Shown: in pieces, positions 17,199 to 25,921 of the stretch
Position numbering within the stretch: position 1 is the first letter of the stretch
Layout of the letters: each line of letters starts with the position of its first letter
Source: Nocardioides sp. SYSU D00038
GTDB taxonomy: Bacteria; Actinomycetota; Actinomycetes; Propionibacteriales; Nocardioidaceae
Length of the DNA: 64,000 bases
NCBI RefSeq assembly: GCF_016924665.1
Contig: NZ_JAFFJT010000004.1
Coordinates: forward strand, 1-64,000
Reading direction: 5' to 3'
Notes under the pieces: model-generated
Database searches by the model: none
Told to the model about the DNA's origin: nothing
What the model saw: only the letters and a program-made list of their open reading frames with translations
Position numbers and translations under genes: made by a program

Positions 17199-19511
17199 TC
17201 AGTCCGCGCGGGCGTCGACCGCGAGCCGCCCGTCGCGCACCACCACCGCCACGTCGCCGTCGCGGTCGGTGCGCCACACCTGTGCGCCGGCGTCCTCGAG
17301 CCCGGTCAGCAGGTCCGGCGCCGGGTGACCGTAGTCGTTGTCGGCGCCCACCGAGACCAGGGCCTGCTCGGCCCCCAGCGAGCTGAGCCAGGCCAGGTCC
17401 TGGTGGCGGCTGCCGTGGTGGGGCACCTTGAGCACGTCGACCTCGAGACCGGGCACCAGCCGGGCCAGTGCCGCCTGGCCAGGCGGCTCGAGGTCGCCGG
17501 TGAGCAGCAGCCGCACCCCGGCCACCTCCACCAGCAGCACCACGCTGGCGTCGTTGGCACTGTCGCCGTCACCGCTCCCCGCCTCGACCGCACCGGCGCG
17601 CGGCCAGAGCACCTGGACGGTCGCCGCGCCCACCTGCCGGGTGGCGCCGTAGGGCGCGACCAGCGGCTCCGGACCGTCGTCGAGCTCCTCGGTGGTCGCC
17701 CGGACCCCGGCCGGCGGGTCGAGCACCCGGGTGGTCTCGACCCGGTCGACGTGCCGGCCCGCCAGCACCCCGGCCAGCCCGTCGACGTGGTCGGCGTGGA
17801 AGTGGGTGAGCACCAGTAGCGGGACCTGCTCGACGTCGAGGTCGTCGAGGCAGCGGCGGGCCGCGGCGGGCTCGGGGCCGGCGTCGACCACCAGGGCGTG
17901 CCCCGGGCCGGTGCGCACCGCGAGCAGGTCGCCCTGCCCGACGTCGCAGGCCACGACCACCCAGCCCGCGGGCGGCCAGCCCGGGGTGGGCGGGCGCACC
18001 AGCACCACGACCACCATCACCAGGCAGCAGGCCATCCCGGTCGAGCGCCGCCGGAGCACCGCCGGCGCCAGCCACGCCAGCAGCAGCACCACGATGCTGA
18101 GCAACGACAGCGCCAACGGTCCGGAGCCCCACGAGACCGAGGCGGTGGGCAGCGCGGCGCCGTGGCCGGCCACCGCGGCGATCCAGCCCACCGACCACCC
18201 CGCCAGCGTGCCCAGCCCCCGGGCCGGCAGGTCCCAGACCAGGCCGACGACGCCCCCGCCCAGCCCCAGCACCGTCGCCGGTGCCACGGCCGGGGCGGCC
18301 AGCAGGTTGGCCACCACCGCCACCAGGCTGACCTCCCCGGACAGGCCGGCGACCAGCGGCGTGCAGGCGAGCTGGGCCGCGAGCGGCACGACCACCGCCT
18401 CGGCCGCCCACCGGGGCAGCCACCGCGCCAGCGCGTCGCGCAGCCCCGGCCCCAGCACCAGGATGCCCGCGGTCGCCAGCACCGACAGCGCGAAGCCCGG
18501 CGCGGCGGCCAGCGTCGGCTCCACCCACAGCAGCACGACCACCGCTCCCCCGAGCCCGCGCAGGGCGCGCTGGCGGCCGTGGGTGCCGAGCGCGACCAGG
18601 GCGATCGAGCCCATCACCGCCGCCCGCAGCACGCTCGGCTCGGTGCGGGCCAGCAGCACGAAGCCGAGCACCCCGACGGCACCGACCAGGGTCAGCCACC
18701 GACCGCGCACGCCCACCCACCGGGCCAGCACCAGCAGGAACCCGACCACCAGCGTGAGGTTGGTGCCCGACACCGCAAGCAGGTGGGTCAACCCGGTGGT
18801 GCGGAACTCCTCCTCGAGCCGGTCGTCGACCCGGCTGTCGTCACCGTCGACCAGGGCCGGGACCAGCGCCCGCTGATCGTCGGGGCGGTGCGCGACGGCG
18901 TCGCGGATCGAGGCGCGCAGCGCGCCGGCCGCCCGCCACCACGGGTCGGGCCCGGCCCGCACCCGGGGCGGGCCACTGGCGACCAGCAGGCCGGCGACGT
19001 CCGGGCCGTCGGCGGCCACCAGGCGACCAGTGGCATCGACAGTCGAGCCGAGCGGCGCCCGTGCCCACCGCTCGTCGCCGACGACGAGCAGTGGCACCCG
19101 CACCCGGTGGGTGCGCCCCCTCGACGTGAGCCTCTCGGCGCGCAGCCGCACCAGCCGGCGGGGCTCGCCGCCGGGGCCGGTGAGCACCCGTGGGTCGTCG
19201 ACCACCCGCCCGGTCACGGTGGCCACCGCGCCCTCGGCGGCCCGTTCGGCGACCGGTCCCGACGTCACCCGGTCGTGGCGCAGGCCCCCGACCACGGCGC
19301 TGACCGCCACGACCAGCAGCAGCGCGGTCAGCAGGCGGCGGGTGCCGGGGCGGGGTGCGACCCCGTGGACCAGAAGCAGCAGGCACGCAGCCCCGACCAC
19401 CGGCCACCACGGCCCCGCCCCCCGGGCCGCGAGCACCCCCGCCCACGCGGCGACACCGAGCAGCGGCAGCCGGAGGTCGGCCCCCTCCCCCCGGTCGGGC
19501 GGCCGGGGCAC
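17199..19511 (-). CDS. comEC: ComEC/Rec2-family DNA internalisation protein
   Basis: A 770-residue protein with the ComEC order. N-terminal membrane helices and a DUF4131/OB-like region (residues about 20-200) come first. Then the competence core with HLLAVSGTNLTLVVG and further membrane helices follows (about 250-500). Last is a C-terminal metallo-beta-lactamase domain with THFHADHVDGL and KVPHHGSRHQD. The N-terminal region probably binds single-stranded DNA, the core forms the channel and the hydrolase domain may degrade the non-transported strand. The GTG at 19511 was chosen because GAGGAG lies 7 bases upstream; it is 26 bp after the comEA stop. The length is normal. Confidence 0.95.
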   Translation of the reverse strand: MPRPPDRGEGADLRLPLLGVAAWAGVLAARGAGPWWPVVGAACLLLLVHGVAPRPGTRRLLTALLLVVAVSAVVGGLRHDRVTSGPVAERAAEGAVATVTGRVVDDPRVLTGPGGEPRRLVRLRAERLTSRGRTHRVRVPLLVVGDERWARAPLGSTVDATGRLVAADGPDVAGLLVASGPPRVRAGPDPWWRAAGALRASIRDAVAHRPDDQRALVPALVDGDDSRVDDRLEEEFRTTGLTHLLAVSGTNLTLVVGFLLVLARWVGVRGRWLTLVGAVGVLGFVLLARTEPSVLRAAVMGSIALVALGTHGRQRALRGLGGAVVVLLWVEPTLAAAPGFALSVLATAGILVLGPGLRDALARWLPRWAAEAVVVPLAAQLACTPLVAGLSGEVSLVAVVANLLAAPAVAPATVLGLGGGVVGLVWDLPARGLGTLAGWSVGWIAAVAGHGAALPTASVSWGSGPLALSLLSIVVLLLAWLAPAVLRRRSTGMACCLVMVVVVLVRPPTPGWPPAGWVVVACDVGQGDLLAVRTGPGHALVVDAGPEPAAARRCLDDLDVEQVPLLVLTHFHADHVDGLAGVLAGRHVDRVETTRVLDPPAGVRATTEELDDGPEPLVAPYGATRQVGAATVQVLWPRAGAVEAGSGDGDSANDASVVLLVEVAGVRLLLTGDLEPPGQAALARLVPGLEVDVLKVPHHGSRHQDLAWLSSLGAEQALVSVGADNDYGHPAPDLLTGLEDAGAQVWRTDRDGDVAVVVRDGRLAVDARAD

Positions 19512-19537
19512 CGGCGGGCTCCTCGTCGGCGGGCACG

Positions 19538-20563
19538 TCAGACCGTCACGAGGGGGGCCAGGGTCTCCAGGGTGGCGGGTCCGATGCCGTCGACCTCGAG
19601 CAGCTCGTCGACGGCCGTGAACCCGCCGTGCTCGCCGCGCCAGTCGAGGATCGCCTGGGCCGTGACCGGGCCGACCTCCGGCAGGGACTCGAGCTCGACG
19701 GCCGAAGCGGTGTTGAGGTCGACCAGCGGCCCGGGGGCGGCCGCCCCACCCGCCTGCCCGCTGGTCGACCCGACCGGCAGCGGGACCCCGGCCGGCACCG
19801 GCTCGCCCACCACGACCTGCTCGCCGTCGACCAGCAGGCGCGCCAGGTTGAGCGTGGACAGGTCGACGCCCCGCCGGGCCCCGCCGGCGGCCGCCAGGGC
19901 GTCCACGACCCGCGACCCGGCGTCGAGCACCGCGATGCCGGGACGGCGCACCTTGCCCGTCACGTCGACGGTCACGGTGCCTCCGGCCGACGCAGCGGCG
20001 CCGCCCGCCTCCGGGACGGTGGGGCTGCCGCCGGCGACCGGCCGGAGCGGGGTGTCGGGCACCGGCACCAGTGCCCCGCTCGGACCCGGGCGCGGCGCAG
20101 CGGCCACCTCCTCGGGCTCGGAGCGGGCCAGCCACCAGCAGGTCACACCCAGCGCGACCACCAGCAGCAGGGCCACCACCGTGAGCTGGGCCGGGCCCAG
20201 CCCGGCGGGCCCACGCAGCGTCGCCGGCAGCGCCGGGAGCCCGGGCGGGCCTGACGGGCGCGACCGCCGGCGGGCGGCGTGCCGGCCGGGACGCGGCACC
20301 GGCTCGCCCGAGGAGAGCAACGGCGGCAGCGCGGGGGGCCCGGCCGGGTCGCGTGGCGGCGGCGGGTGCCGGTCGGCGGCCAGCCGGGTGTGGTCGTCCC
20401 ACCACGACGGCCGGTGCGGCGCCGGCGGGCTGCCCGCCGGTGGCGGTGGCGGCGGAGCCGGGGACACGAGGTGGTCGACCGGCACGGCGAGCTGGTCCCC
20501 CAGCAGCGCCAGCCGGCGCGACACGGCCTCCTGGTGGGCGGTCTGGGCTCGACGGGTGCGCAT
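19538..20563 (-). CDS. comEA: ComEA-type helix-hairpin-helix DNA-binding protein
   Basis: A 341-residue protein with a long Pro/Arg-rich cytoplasmic N-terminus (about residues 1-125), one membrane segment (AQLTVVALLLVVALGVTCWWL), an SLBB domain (VTVDVTGKVRRPGIAVLDAG) and two C-terminal helix-hairpin-helix motifs (LNTASAVELESLPEVGPVTAQ and VDELLEVDGIGPATLE). ComEA holds incoming double-stranded DNA outside the membrane and passes it to ComEC. The Pro-rich N-terminus is longer than in Bacillus but common in actinobacteria. The ATG at 20563 opens the competence pair. Confidence 0.93.
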   Translation of the reverse strand: MRTRRAQTAHQEAVSRRLALLGDQLAVPVDHLVSPAPPPPPPAGSPPAPHRPSWWDDHTRLAADRHPPPPRDPAGPPALPPLLSSGEPVPRPGRHAARRRSRPSGPPGLPALPATLRGPAGLGPAQLTVVALLLVVALGVTCWWLARSEPEEVAAAPRPGPSGALVPVPDTPLRPVAGGSPTVPEAGGAAASAGGTVTVDVTGKVRRPGIAVLDAGSRVVDALAAAGGARRGVDLSTLNLARLLVDGEQVVVGEPVPAGVPLPVGSTSGQAGGAAAPGPLVDLNTASAVELESLPEVGPVTAQAILDWRGEHGGFTAVDELLEVDGIGPATLETLAPLVTV

Positions 20564-20671
20564 GTCGAGGACGCTAGGCGCCGCCGGGGTCGCTCGACGC
20601 CGGCCGGACCGCGGTCTGTGGACGAGCGGGTCCGGGCGCCGGGCTGTGGACGGTTGATGGCCCGTCCGGGC

Positions 20672-21547
20672 TCAGCCGGCCCCGCCCTGGACCGGCAGCC
20701 GGGGCGCCACGCAGGCCGCGAGCATGCCGGGGCCGACGTGCGCGCCCAGCACCGCGCCCAGCTCGCCGCACCAGACCTCCCGGCCCTCCAGCCGGTCCGC
20801 GAGCCGCTCGGCCAGCCGCTCGGTGAGCTGCGCGGCGCGCTCGGGGCTGGCCAGGTGGGCCACGCACACGTCGATCGGACCGTCACCCGCGGCCTGCACC
20901 GCGAGCTCCTCGAGCCGGGCCAGCGCCCGGCCGGAGGTGCGCACCCGCTCCAGAGACTCCACCCGGCCGTCGGCGATGGTCAGCAGCGGCTTGACCGCCA
21001 GCGCGCCGCCGAGCAGCGCCGCCGCGGCGCCGATCCGCCCGCCGCGCCGGAGGTACTCGAGGGTGTCGACGTAGAACAGCGACGACGACGCCGCCGCCCG
21101 CTCCCGCGCCGCAGCGGCGGCCTCCTCGGCCGAACCACCCGCGTCGACGACGTCCGCTGCCGCCAGCGCCGCGTAGCCGGTGGCGACGCCGACCTGGCGC
21201 GAGTCGACCGTGACCACCGGCACCGGCGCGTCGCGGGCCGCGAGCTGGGCCGACTCGAAGGTGCCGCTCATGTCGCCGGAGAGGTGCACCGAGACGATCG
21301 CGCTGGCGCCCGCGCGCGCGGCCTGCTCGTAGACCTCCCCCAGCGCCGCCGGCGTGGGCCGCGACGTACTCACCGGCGTCCAGACCTTGAGCGCCTCGGC
21401 CACCATCGCCGGCGTCGCACCCCCCTCGCCCTCGTCGAGCACCTCCGCGCCGATCACCACCTGGAGCGGCACGACCACGATGCCCCGGGCCGCGGCCAGC
21501 TCGGCGGGGAGGCTGGCCGTCGAGTCGGTGACGACGACGACCGGCAT
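20672..21547 (-). CDS. DegV-family fatty-acid-binding protein
   Basis: A 291-residue protein starting with the DegV signature VVVVTDSTASLP. It also has the two ligand-pocket regions TSRPTPAAL and SVHLSGDMSGTFESAQLAA. DegV (FakB-like) proteins bind a long-chain fatty acid; in Firmicutes they present it to the kinase FakA. No fakA-like gene is visible in this window. The ATG at 21547 was chosen because the conserved first strand begins there; an upstream extension is not conserved. Its place beside comEA is typical in actinobacteria. The 108-bp gap to comEA shows no clear signal. Confidence 0.93.
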   Translation of the reverse strand: MPVVVVTDSTASLPAELAAARGIVVVPLQVVIGAEVLDEGEGGATPAMVAEALKVWTPVSTSRPTPAALGEVYEQAARAGASAIVSVHLSGDMSGTFESAQLAARDAPVPVVTVDSRQVGVATGYAALAAADVVDAGGSAEEAAAAARERAAASSSLFYVDTLEYLRRGGRIGAAAALLGGALAVKPLLTIADGRVESLERVRTSGRALARLEELAVQAAGDGPIDVCVAHLASPERAAQLTERLAERLADRLEGREVWCGELGAVLGAHVGPGMLAACVAPRLPVQGGAG

Positions 21548-21584
21548 GGTGGGGATGCTAACCGGTCGTCCCCGGCAACCGACC

Positions 21585-22457
21585 TCAGGCCAGCAGGCCC
21601 AGAAGGGTCTCGGCGAACGCCTCCGGCTCGCCGGCCGGCTGGCCGTACTCGCCACCGGAGAAGCCGTTGTGGCCGCCCGGGAACTCCACCACCCGAGCCC
21701 CGACGAGCGCCGCGACGGCGCGGGCCCCGCGGGCGGGCAGGATCTCCCCCGACGTCGCGCCCACGCCCAGGACGAGCCGGTCGCCGAGCGCCCGCAGCGC
21801 GTCGGCGTCGATCGGGTGGGCGTTGATGTCGGGCATGTTGCGGATCAGCGGGTTCGTGCGCACCCCGTCGTCGTCGGCCGACATGCCGAACATCGCCGGG
21901 TCGGGCGCCGGCCGGTCGAGGTAGTCGGCCGGCACCTCGCCCTCGTGCATCACGAAGGCGATGAACTTCGCCATCGCCGGCCCCTCGCCGGCGGCGTCGT
22001 ACGTCGCGACCAGGTCGCGGCAGACCGCCAGTACCCGGTCCCGGTCCGGCAGCGGGTCGGCGGCGGGCGGCTCGTGGGCGACCACCCGCCGCACGTCGCG
22101 GGGGTGCGTCGCCGCGAGTGCCAGCGCGGTGACGGCCCCGCCACTGCTGCCGAGCAGGTCGACGGGGGCGCCGACCGCCTCGATCACCCGGTGCACGTCG
22201 TCGACGTGCTGCGCCACGGTGATCGGTCCGGTGCCGGTCGGGTTGCGGCCGGCGCCGCGCGGGTCGTAGGTCACCACCGGGCGGTCGGTCACGAGGCCGA
22301 CCAGCGTGGTGAAGCCGACCGCGTCCATCGGGGCGCCGATCAGCAGCAGCGTGGGTCGGTCCGCCGTGGCGCTCGCGAGGTCGCCGTGGACGTCGTAGGT
22401 GATCGCGTCGGCACCCTCGCCGACGACGGAGGTCTGGGAGGTCGTGGTCTCGGTCAT
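21585..22457 (-). CDS. Alpha/beta-fold hydrolase
   Basis: A 290-residue alpha/beta hydrolase. The oxyanion region is LLLIGAPMDAVGF, the nucleophile elbow is LLGSSGGAV (Ser in G-S-S-G-G) and the catalytic His is in FPGGHNGFSG near the C-terminus. A DPRGAGRN motif is typical of the esterase/haloperoxidase branch. The substrate is unknown. The ATG at 22457 was chosen over an upstream GC-rich extension. The gene lies 66 bp after leuS in the same direction and could be read through from it, but no functional link is apparent. Confidence 0.85.
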   Translation of the reverse strand: MTETTTSQTSVVGEGADAITYDVHGDLASATADRPTLLLIGAPMDAVGFTTLVGLVTDRPVVTYDPRGAGRNPTGTGPITVAQHVDDVHRVIEAVGAPVDLLGSSGGAVTALALAATHPRDVRRVVAHEPPAADPLPDRDRVLAVCRDLVATYDAAGEGPAMAKFIAFVMHEGEVPADYLDRPAPDPAMFGMSADDDGVRTNPLIRNMPDINAHPIDADALRALGDRLVLGVGATSGEILPARGARAVAALVGARVVEFPGGHNGFSGGEYGQPAGEPEAFAETLLGLLA

Positions 22458-22523
22458 GCCGCTCAGACTCCCACCGCGGCCCGGACTCATCGCTGGTCCG
22501 AACCACCTGCCTCGTCGGCCGGC

Positions 22524-25001
22524 TCAGACGACGACGTTGACGAGCTTGGGCGCCCGCACGACCACCTTGCGCACCTCGCGCCCGTCGACGGCCCGCACCA
22601 CGTCGGGGTGGGCCAGCGCCAGGGCCTCGAGCTCGGCCTCGGCGATCGCCGGCGACACCTCGAGCCGGGCCCGCACCTTGCCCTGCACCTGCACGACGGC
22701 GGTCACCGAGTCCTCGACGAGCAGCGCCGGGTCGACCTGCGGCCAGCCGGCGTTGGCGACCGACGGCTGGTGGCCCAGCCGCTCCCACATCTCCTCGGCG
22801 GTGTAGGGCGCCACCATCGACAGGAGCATCGCGACGACCTCGGTCGCCTCACGCACCGCGGGGTCGTCGGGCCCGGGGCCGGAGTCGATGGCCTTGCGGG
22901 TCGCGTTGACCAGCTCCATCACCCTGGCCACCATCACGTTGAACCGGTAGGCCTCGACCAGCTCGGCGGCGTCGTGGAGGGTGCGCGCGGTCACCTTGCG
23001 CAGTGCCTGGTCGCCGCCCTCGACGGCGAACGGCCGACCGGCCGGGCTGCGTACGTCGCCGCTCAGGCGCCAGGCACGCTGGAGGAAGCGCAGCGACCCG
23101 CCGGGCGACATCTCCGACCAGTCGATGTCGTCCTCGGGCGGACCGGCGAAGACCAGGGTCAGCCGCACGGCGTCGACGCCGAACTCGGCGAGCTGCTCGC
23201 CCAGGCTGACGCCGTTGCCCAGCGACTTGCTCATCTTCTTGCCGCGGTTGATCACGAAGCCCTGGTTGAGCTGGGCGGCGAACGGCTCGACGAAGTCGAC
23301 CATCCCCATGTCGTGGAGCACCTTGGTGAAGAAGCGCGCGTAGAGCAGGTGGAGCACCGCGTGCTCGACGCCCCCGATGTAGATGTCGGCCGGCATCCAC
23401 CGCCGCACCAGCTCCTCGTCGAAGGGGCCGTCGGTGTAGTGCGGCGAGCAGTAGCGCAGGAAGTACCAGGACGAGTCGACGAAGGTGTCCATGGTGTCGG
23501 TGTCGCGCCGGGCCGGGCCCCCGCAGTCGGGGCACGCGACCTCGACCCAGTCGGTCGCCGCCGCCAGCGGGGAGACGCCCCGCGGCTTGAGGTCGGCGCC
23601 CCGCAGGTCGGGCAGCTCCAGCGGCAGCTGGTCGTAGGGCACGCCCACCTCGCCGCACTTCTCGCAGTGGACGACGGGGATCGGCACGCCCCAGTAGCGC
23701 TGGCGACTCAGCAGCCAGTCGCGCAGCCGGAAGTTCACCGTGCCGCGGCCGGTGCCCTCGGCCTCCAGCCGCTGGATGATGGTGCGGATCCCGGCGGCCT
23801 TGTCGGTGAGCCCGTCGAGCGGGCCGCTGTTGACGTAGGTGCCGTCGCCGGTGGTGGCCTCGTAGGTCTCCTCCGGGTTCGGCTCGCCGGTGTCGACCAC
23901 CCGGCGCACCGGGAGGTCGAAGACGCGAGCGAAGTCGAGGTCGCGCTGGTCGTGCGCCGGCACGGCCATGATCGCGCCGGTGCCGTAGTCGGCCAGCACG
24001 TAGTCCGACGCCCACACCGGCACCCGCTCGCCGGTGACCGGGTTGGTGGCGGTGACGCCGAGGTCGACGCCGGTCTTGGGTCGGTCGGTCGCCAACCGGT
24101 CGATGTCGGAGGCCTTGCGCACCTCGTCGCGGTAGGCCTCGAGGTCGGCCCGCCGGTCGTCGGCGACGATCTCGGAGGCCAGCGCGGCGTCCGCCGCGAC
24201 CACCATGAACGTCGCGCCGAACAGGGTGTCGGGGCGGGTGGTGTAGACGGTGACCGGCTCGGCGCGGCCCTCGACGACGAACTCCACGTGGGCGCCCTCG
24301 GAGCGCCCGATCCAGTTGCGCTGGGCGGTGATGACCCGGTCGGGCCAGCTCCGCTCGAGCGGCTCCATGTCGTCGAGCAGCCGCTGGGCGTAGTCGGTGA
24401 TCTTGAAGTACCACTGGGTGAGCTCGCGCTTGGTGACCTCGGCGCCGCAGCGCTCGCAGCGGCCGTCGACGACCTGCTCGTTGGCCAGCACCGTCTGGTC
24501 GTTGGGGCACCAGTTGACCGGGCTGTTCTTGCGGTAGGCCAGCCCGCGCTCGCGGAACTTCAGGAACAGCCACTGGGTCCAGCGGTAGTACTCCGGGTCG
24601 CTGGTGTGCAGCCGGCGCGACCAGTCGAAGCCGACGGCGTAGCGCTTGAACGACTCGTACTGGGTCTCGATGTTGGCGTAGGTGTACGTCGCGGGGTGCT
24701 CGTCGTTGCGGATCGCGGCGTTCTCGGCGGGCAGCCCGAAGGAGTCCCAGCCCATCGGGTTCATGACCTCGTAGCCGCGCAGCCGCCAGTAGCGCGCGAT
24801 CACGTCGTGCAGCGCCGTCACCTCGGCGTGCCCCATGTGCAGGTCACCGCTGGGGTAGGGGAACATCGTGAGCGCGTACTTCTTCTCGCGCTCGGAGCCG
24901 TCGTCGGCCCGGAAGGGCTCGAGCTCGTCCCAGACCGGCAGCCACTTCTCCTGCACGGCCTGCACGTCGTAGGTGGTCGGGGTCTCGTCCTGCTCGCTCA
25001 T
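22524..25001 (-). CDS. leuS: Leucyl-tRNA synthetase
   Basis: An 825-residue class I aminoacyl-tRNA synthetase. It has the HIGH-type motif ([13 protein letters not shown]), a zinc-binding-like CxxC pair with a second CxxC ([13 protein letters not shown] and CERCGAE), the CP1 editing domain ([13 protein letters not shown] and [21 protein letters not shown]) and the KMSKS loop (KKMSKSLGN). The C-terminal anticodon-binding and LeuS-specific domains follow. It charges tRNA-Leu and edits mischarged Ile or norvaline. The ATG at 25001 was chosen over an upstream extension because the conserved region starts there. Upstream are a strong intrinsic terminator and a short Leu-rich reading frame, suggesting attenuation by leucine supply. 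Confidence 0.98.
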   Translation of the reverse strand: MSEQDETPTTYDVQAVQEKWLPVWDELEPFRADDGSEREKKYALTMFPYPSGDLHMGHAEVTALHDVIARYWRLRGYEVMNPMGWDSFGLPAENAAIRNDEHPATYTYANIETQYESFKRYAVGFDWSRRLHTSDPEYYRWTQWLFLKFRERGLAYRKNSPVNWCPNDQTVLANEQVVDGRCERCGAEVTKRELTQWYFKITDYAQRLLDDMEPLERSWPDRVITAQRNWIGRSEGAHVEFVVEGRAEPVTVYTTRPDTLFGATFMVVAADAALASEIVADDRRADLEAYRDEVRKASDIDRLATDRPKTGVDLGVTATNPVTGERVPVWASDYVLADYGTGAIMAVPAHDQRDLDFARVFDLPVRRVVDTGEPNPEETYEATTGDGTYVNSGPLDGLTDKAAGIRTIIQRLEAEGTGRGTVNFRLRDWLLSRQRYWGVPIPVVHCEKCGEVGVPYDQLPLELPDLRGADLKPRGVSPLAAATDWVEVACPDCGGPARRDTDTMDTFVDSSWYFLRYCSPHYTDGPFDEELVRRWMPADIYIGGVEHAVLHLLYARFFTKVLHDMGMVDFVEPFAAQLNQGFVINRGKKMSKSLGNGVSLGEQLAEFGVDAVRLTLVFAGPPEDDIDWSEMSPGGSLRFLQRAWRLSGDVRSPAGRPFAVEGGDQALRKVTARTLHDAAELVEAYRFNVMVARVMELVNATRKAIDSGPGPDDPAVREATEVVAMLLSMVAPYTAEEMWERLGHQPSVANAGWPQVDPALLVEDSVTAVVQVQGKVRARLEVSPAIAEAELEALALAHPDVVRAVDGREVRKVVVRAPKLVNVVV

Positions 25002-25046
25002 CGCTCGTCTCTCGTCGGTCGCGGAAGGGCAGCCTGCTCGGGGCAC

Positions 25047-25072
25047 AAAAAAGCCCCTCGGGGCAGAGGGGC
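25047..25072 (-). terminator. Intrinsic terminator in the leuS leader
   Basis: On the minus strand GCCCCTC-TGCCCC-GAGGGGC is followed by six Ts: a perfect 7-bp stem, 6-base loop and T-tract (25052-25047). It lies 46 bp upstream of the leuS ATG and downstream of a leader reading frame, so it would stop transcription before leuS unless relieved. It could alternatively just end the tetR transcript. Confidence 0.85.
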
Positions 25073-25073
25073 G

Positions 25074-25145
25074 GCCGCGCTGGGTGGGCCCGGGACGACC
25101 GGGGCACCGGCAGCGCGGCTAGGTAAGGAGCAGGTCCCAGCGCAC
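25074..25145 (-). promoter_or_regulatory. Putative leucine-responsive attenuator preceding leuS
   Basis: After the leader peptide stop comes a long hairpin: GCCGCGCTG (25119-25111) pairs with CAGCGCGGC (25082-25074), with an inner GGTGCCCCGG / CCGGGCCCACC arm. The terminator begins 2 bases later. Leader ORF, first hairpin, terminator and then the structural gene is the layout of ribosome-mediated attenuators. I could not define an antiterminator confidently; the GCCCC at about 25096-25104 could pair with the terminator's GGGGC. The mechanism is therefore inference. Confidence 0.55.
25119..25145 (-). CDS. Putative leuS leader peptide (MRWDLLLT)
   Basis: GTG CGC TGG GAC CTG CTC CTT ACC TAG encodes M-R-W-D-L-L-L-T. 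Three consecutive Leu codons, one of them CTT (rare in such a GC-rich genome), come just before the stop, and the stop overlaps the base of a long hairpin. This is the signature of a leader peptide whose translation senses charged tRNA-Leu. It starts only 9 bp after the tetR stop. GGTAGGCTGG upstream is a possible weak ribosome-binding site. Being so short, it could be chance; the hairpins and the downstream leuS gene argue otherwise. Confidence 0.6.
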   Translation of the reverse strand: MRWDLLLT

Positions 25146-25154
25146 GCCGCCAGC

Positions 25155-25802
25155 CTACCGGAGACCGGCCGCCGCCCGCTCCCCGCCCGGGTCGGAGGCC
25201 GGGGACAGCAGGAGCGGCAGCAGCCCCTGCACCCGGGCTACCAGCTCGCCGAGCGCGTCGCCGGTGCCGGTCAGGTGGGCCAGCAGGCTCTGCTGGAACA
25301 GCCCGTCGAGCACGCCGTACGCCGCCGAGGAGTCGACCACCGGCGCCCGGCCGGCCAGCTCGGCGTAGCGGGTGACGACCCGCCAGACCATCTCCTCGAG
25401 CGTGGCGTCGATCAGGGTGACCGCCTCGCGCAGCTCCTCCTCGAACATCGACTGGGTGCGCAGGTCGTACCAGAGGCGGTGCATCGGCGCCTCCTGCTCG
25501 AGCGTCTCGACCAGCTTGGCCGCGAAGCGGTCGACCAGGTCGTCGGGCGAGGTGGAGTCGGACACGACGCCGTCGTAGCGGGTGACGCACTGCGCCTTGT
25601 AGTGGCGCACGGCGTAGATGATCAGCTCGAGCTTGTCGTGGAAGTAGTAGTGCACGACCCCGTGGCTGAACTCCGAGTGGTTGGCCACCTCGCGCAGCGT
25701 GGTGCGGGCGTAGCCCAGCTCGCCGAGGGTGTGCAGCGCCGACTCCGCCAGCTCGACCCGCCGGGCGGCGTGCCGCTCGGCGTGGTTGCGGGGTACCGCC
25801 AT
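25155..25802 (-). CDS. TetR-family transcriptional regulator (BetI-like)
   Basis: A 215-residue TetR repressor. The N-terminal helix-turn-helix (about residues 18-62) reads ALHTLGELGYARTTLREVANHSEFSHGVVHYYF, where the TTLREVA and GVVHYYF parts are the family signature. The helical C-terminal ligand domain is of the BetI-like type. It is divergent from an SDR dehydrogenase gene with a palindrome in the shared region, so that gene is the likely target. The ATG at 25802 is the first Met of the frame. It lies immediately upstream of the leuS leader; read-through into leuS would be limited by the terminator there. Confidence 0.9.
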   Translation of the reverse strand: MAVPRNHAERHAARRVELAESALHTLGELGYARTTLREVANHSEFSHGVVHYYFHDKLELIIYAVRHYKAQCVTRYDGVVSDSTSPDDLVDRFAAKLVETLEQEAPMHRLWYDLRTQSMFEEELREAVTLIDATLEEMVWRVVTRYAELAGRAPVVDSSAAYGVLDGLFQQSLLAHLTGTGDALGELVARVQGLLPLLLSPASDPGGERAAAGLR

Positions 25803-25904
25803 GCTGCACCACCTCTCCGCGGGCCGGACGCCGCGGCGGGCGACCGGGCACCCCGAGTCTCGTCACCGTCCCTGGCGATGTCCAGATCCGGCCACCCCGC
25901 CGGT

Positions 25905-25919
25905 CGGGCATGATGCCCG
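25905..25919. promoter_or_regulatory. Candidate TetR operator at the SDR start
   Basis: CGGGCATGATGCCCG is a perfect 15-bp palindrome around a central G. It lies 3 bp before the chosen SDR start codon and 103 bp from the divergent tetR start. Binding here would block initiation of the SDR gene. Size and place fit a TetR operator; no second copy is visible. Confidence 0.35.
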
Positions 25920-25921
25920 GC

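Noticed and set aside
17898..20657. Long rightward open frames antisense to comEC/comEA (also over leuS at 21354-25913, the polysaccharide genes at 2486-5035 and glgX at 41511-43988)
   Set aside because: Their translations are low-complexity, Arg/His/Gly/Val-rich and match no family. They are the expected shadows of very GC-rich genes in opposite frames.
25047..25145. T-box riboswitch upstream of leuS
   Set aside because: No T-box sequence or specifier stem is visible; a leader peptide plus terminator explains the region better.
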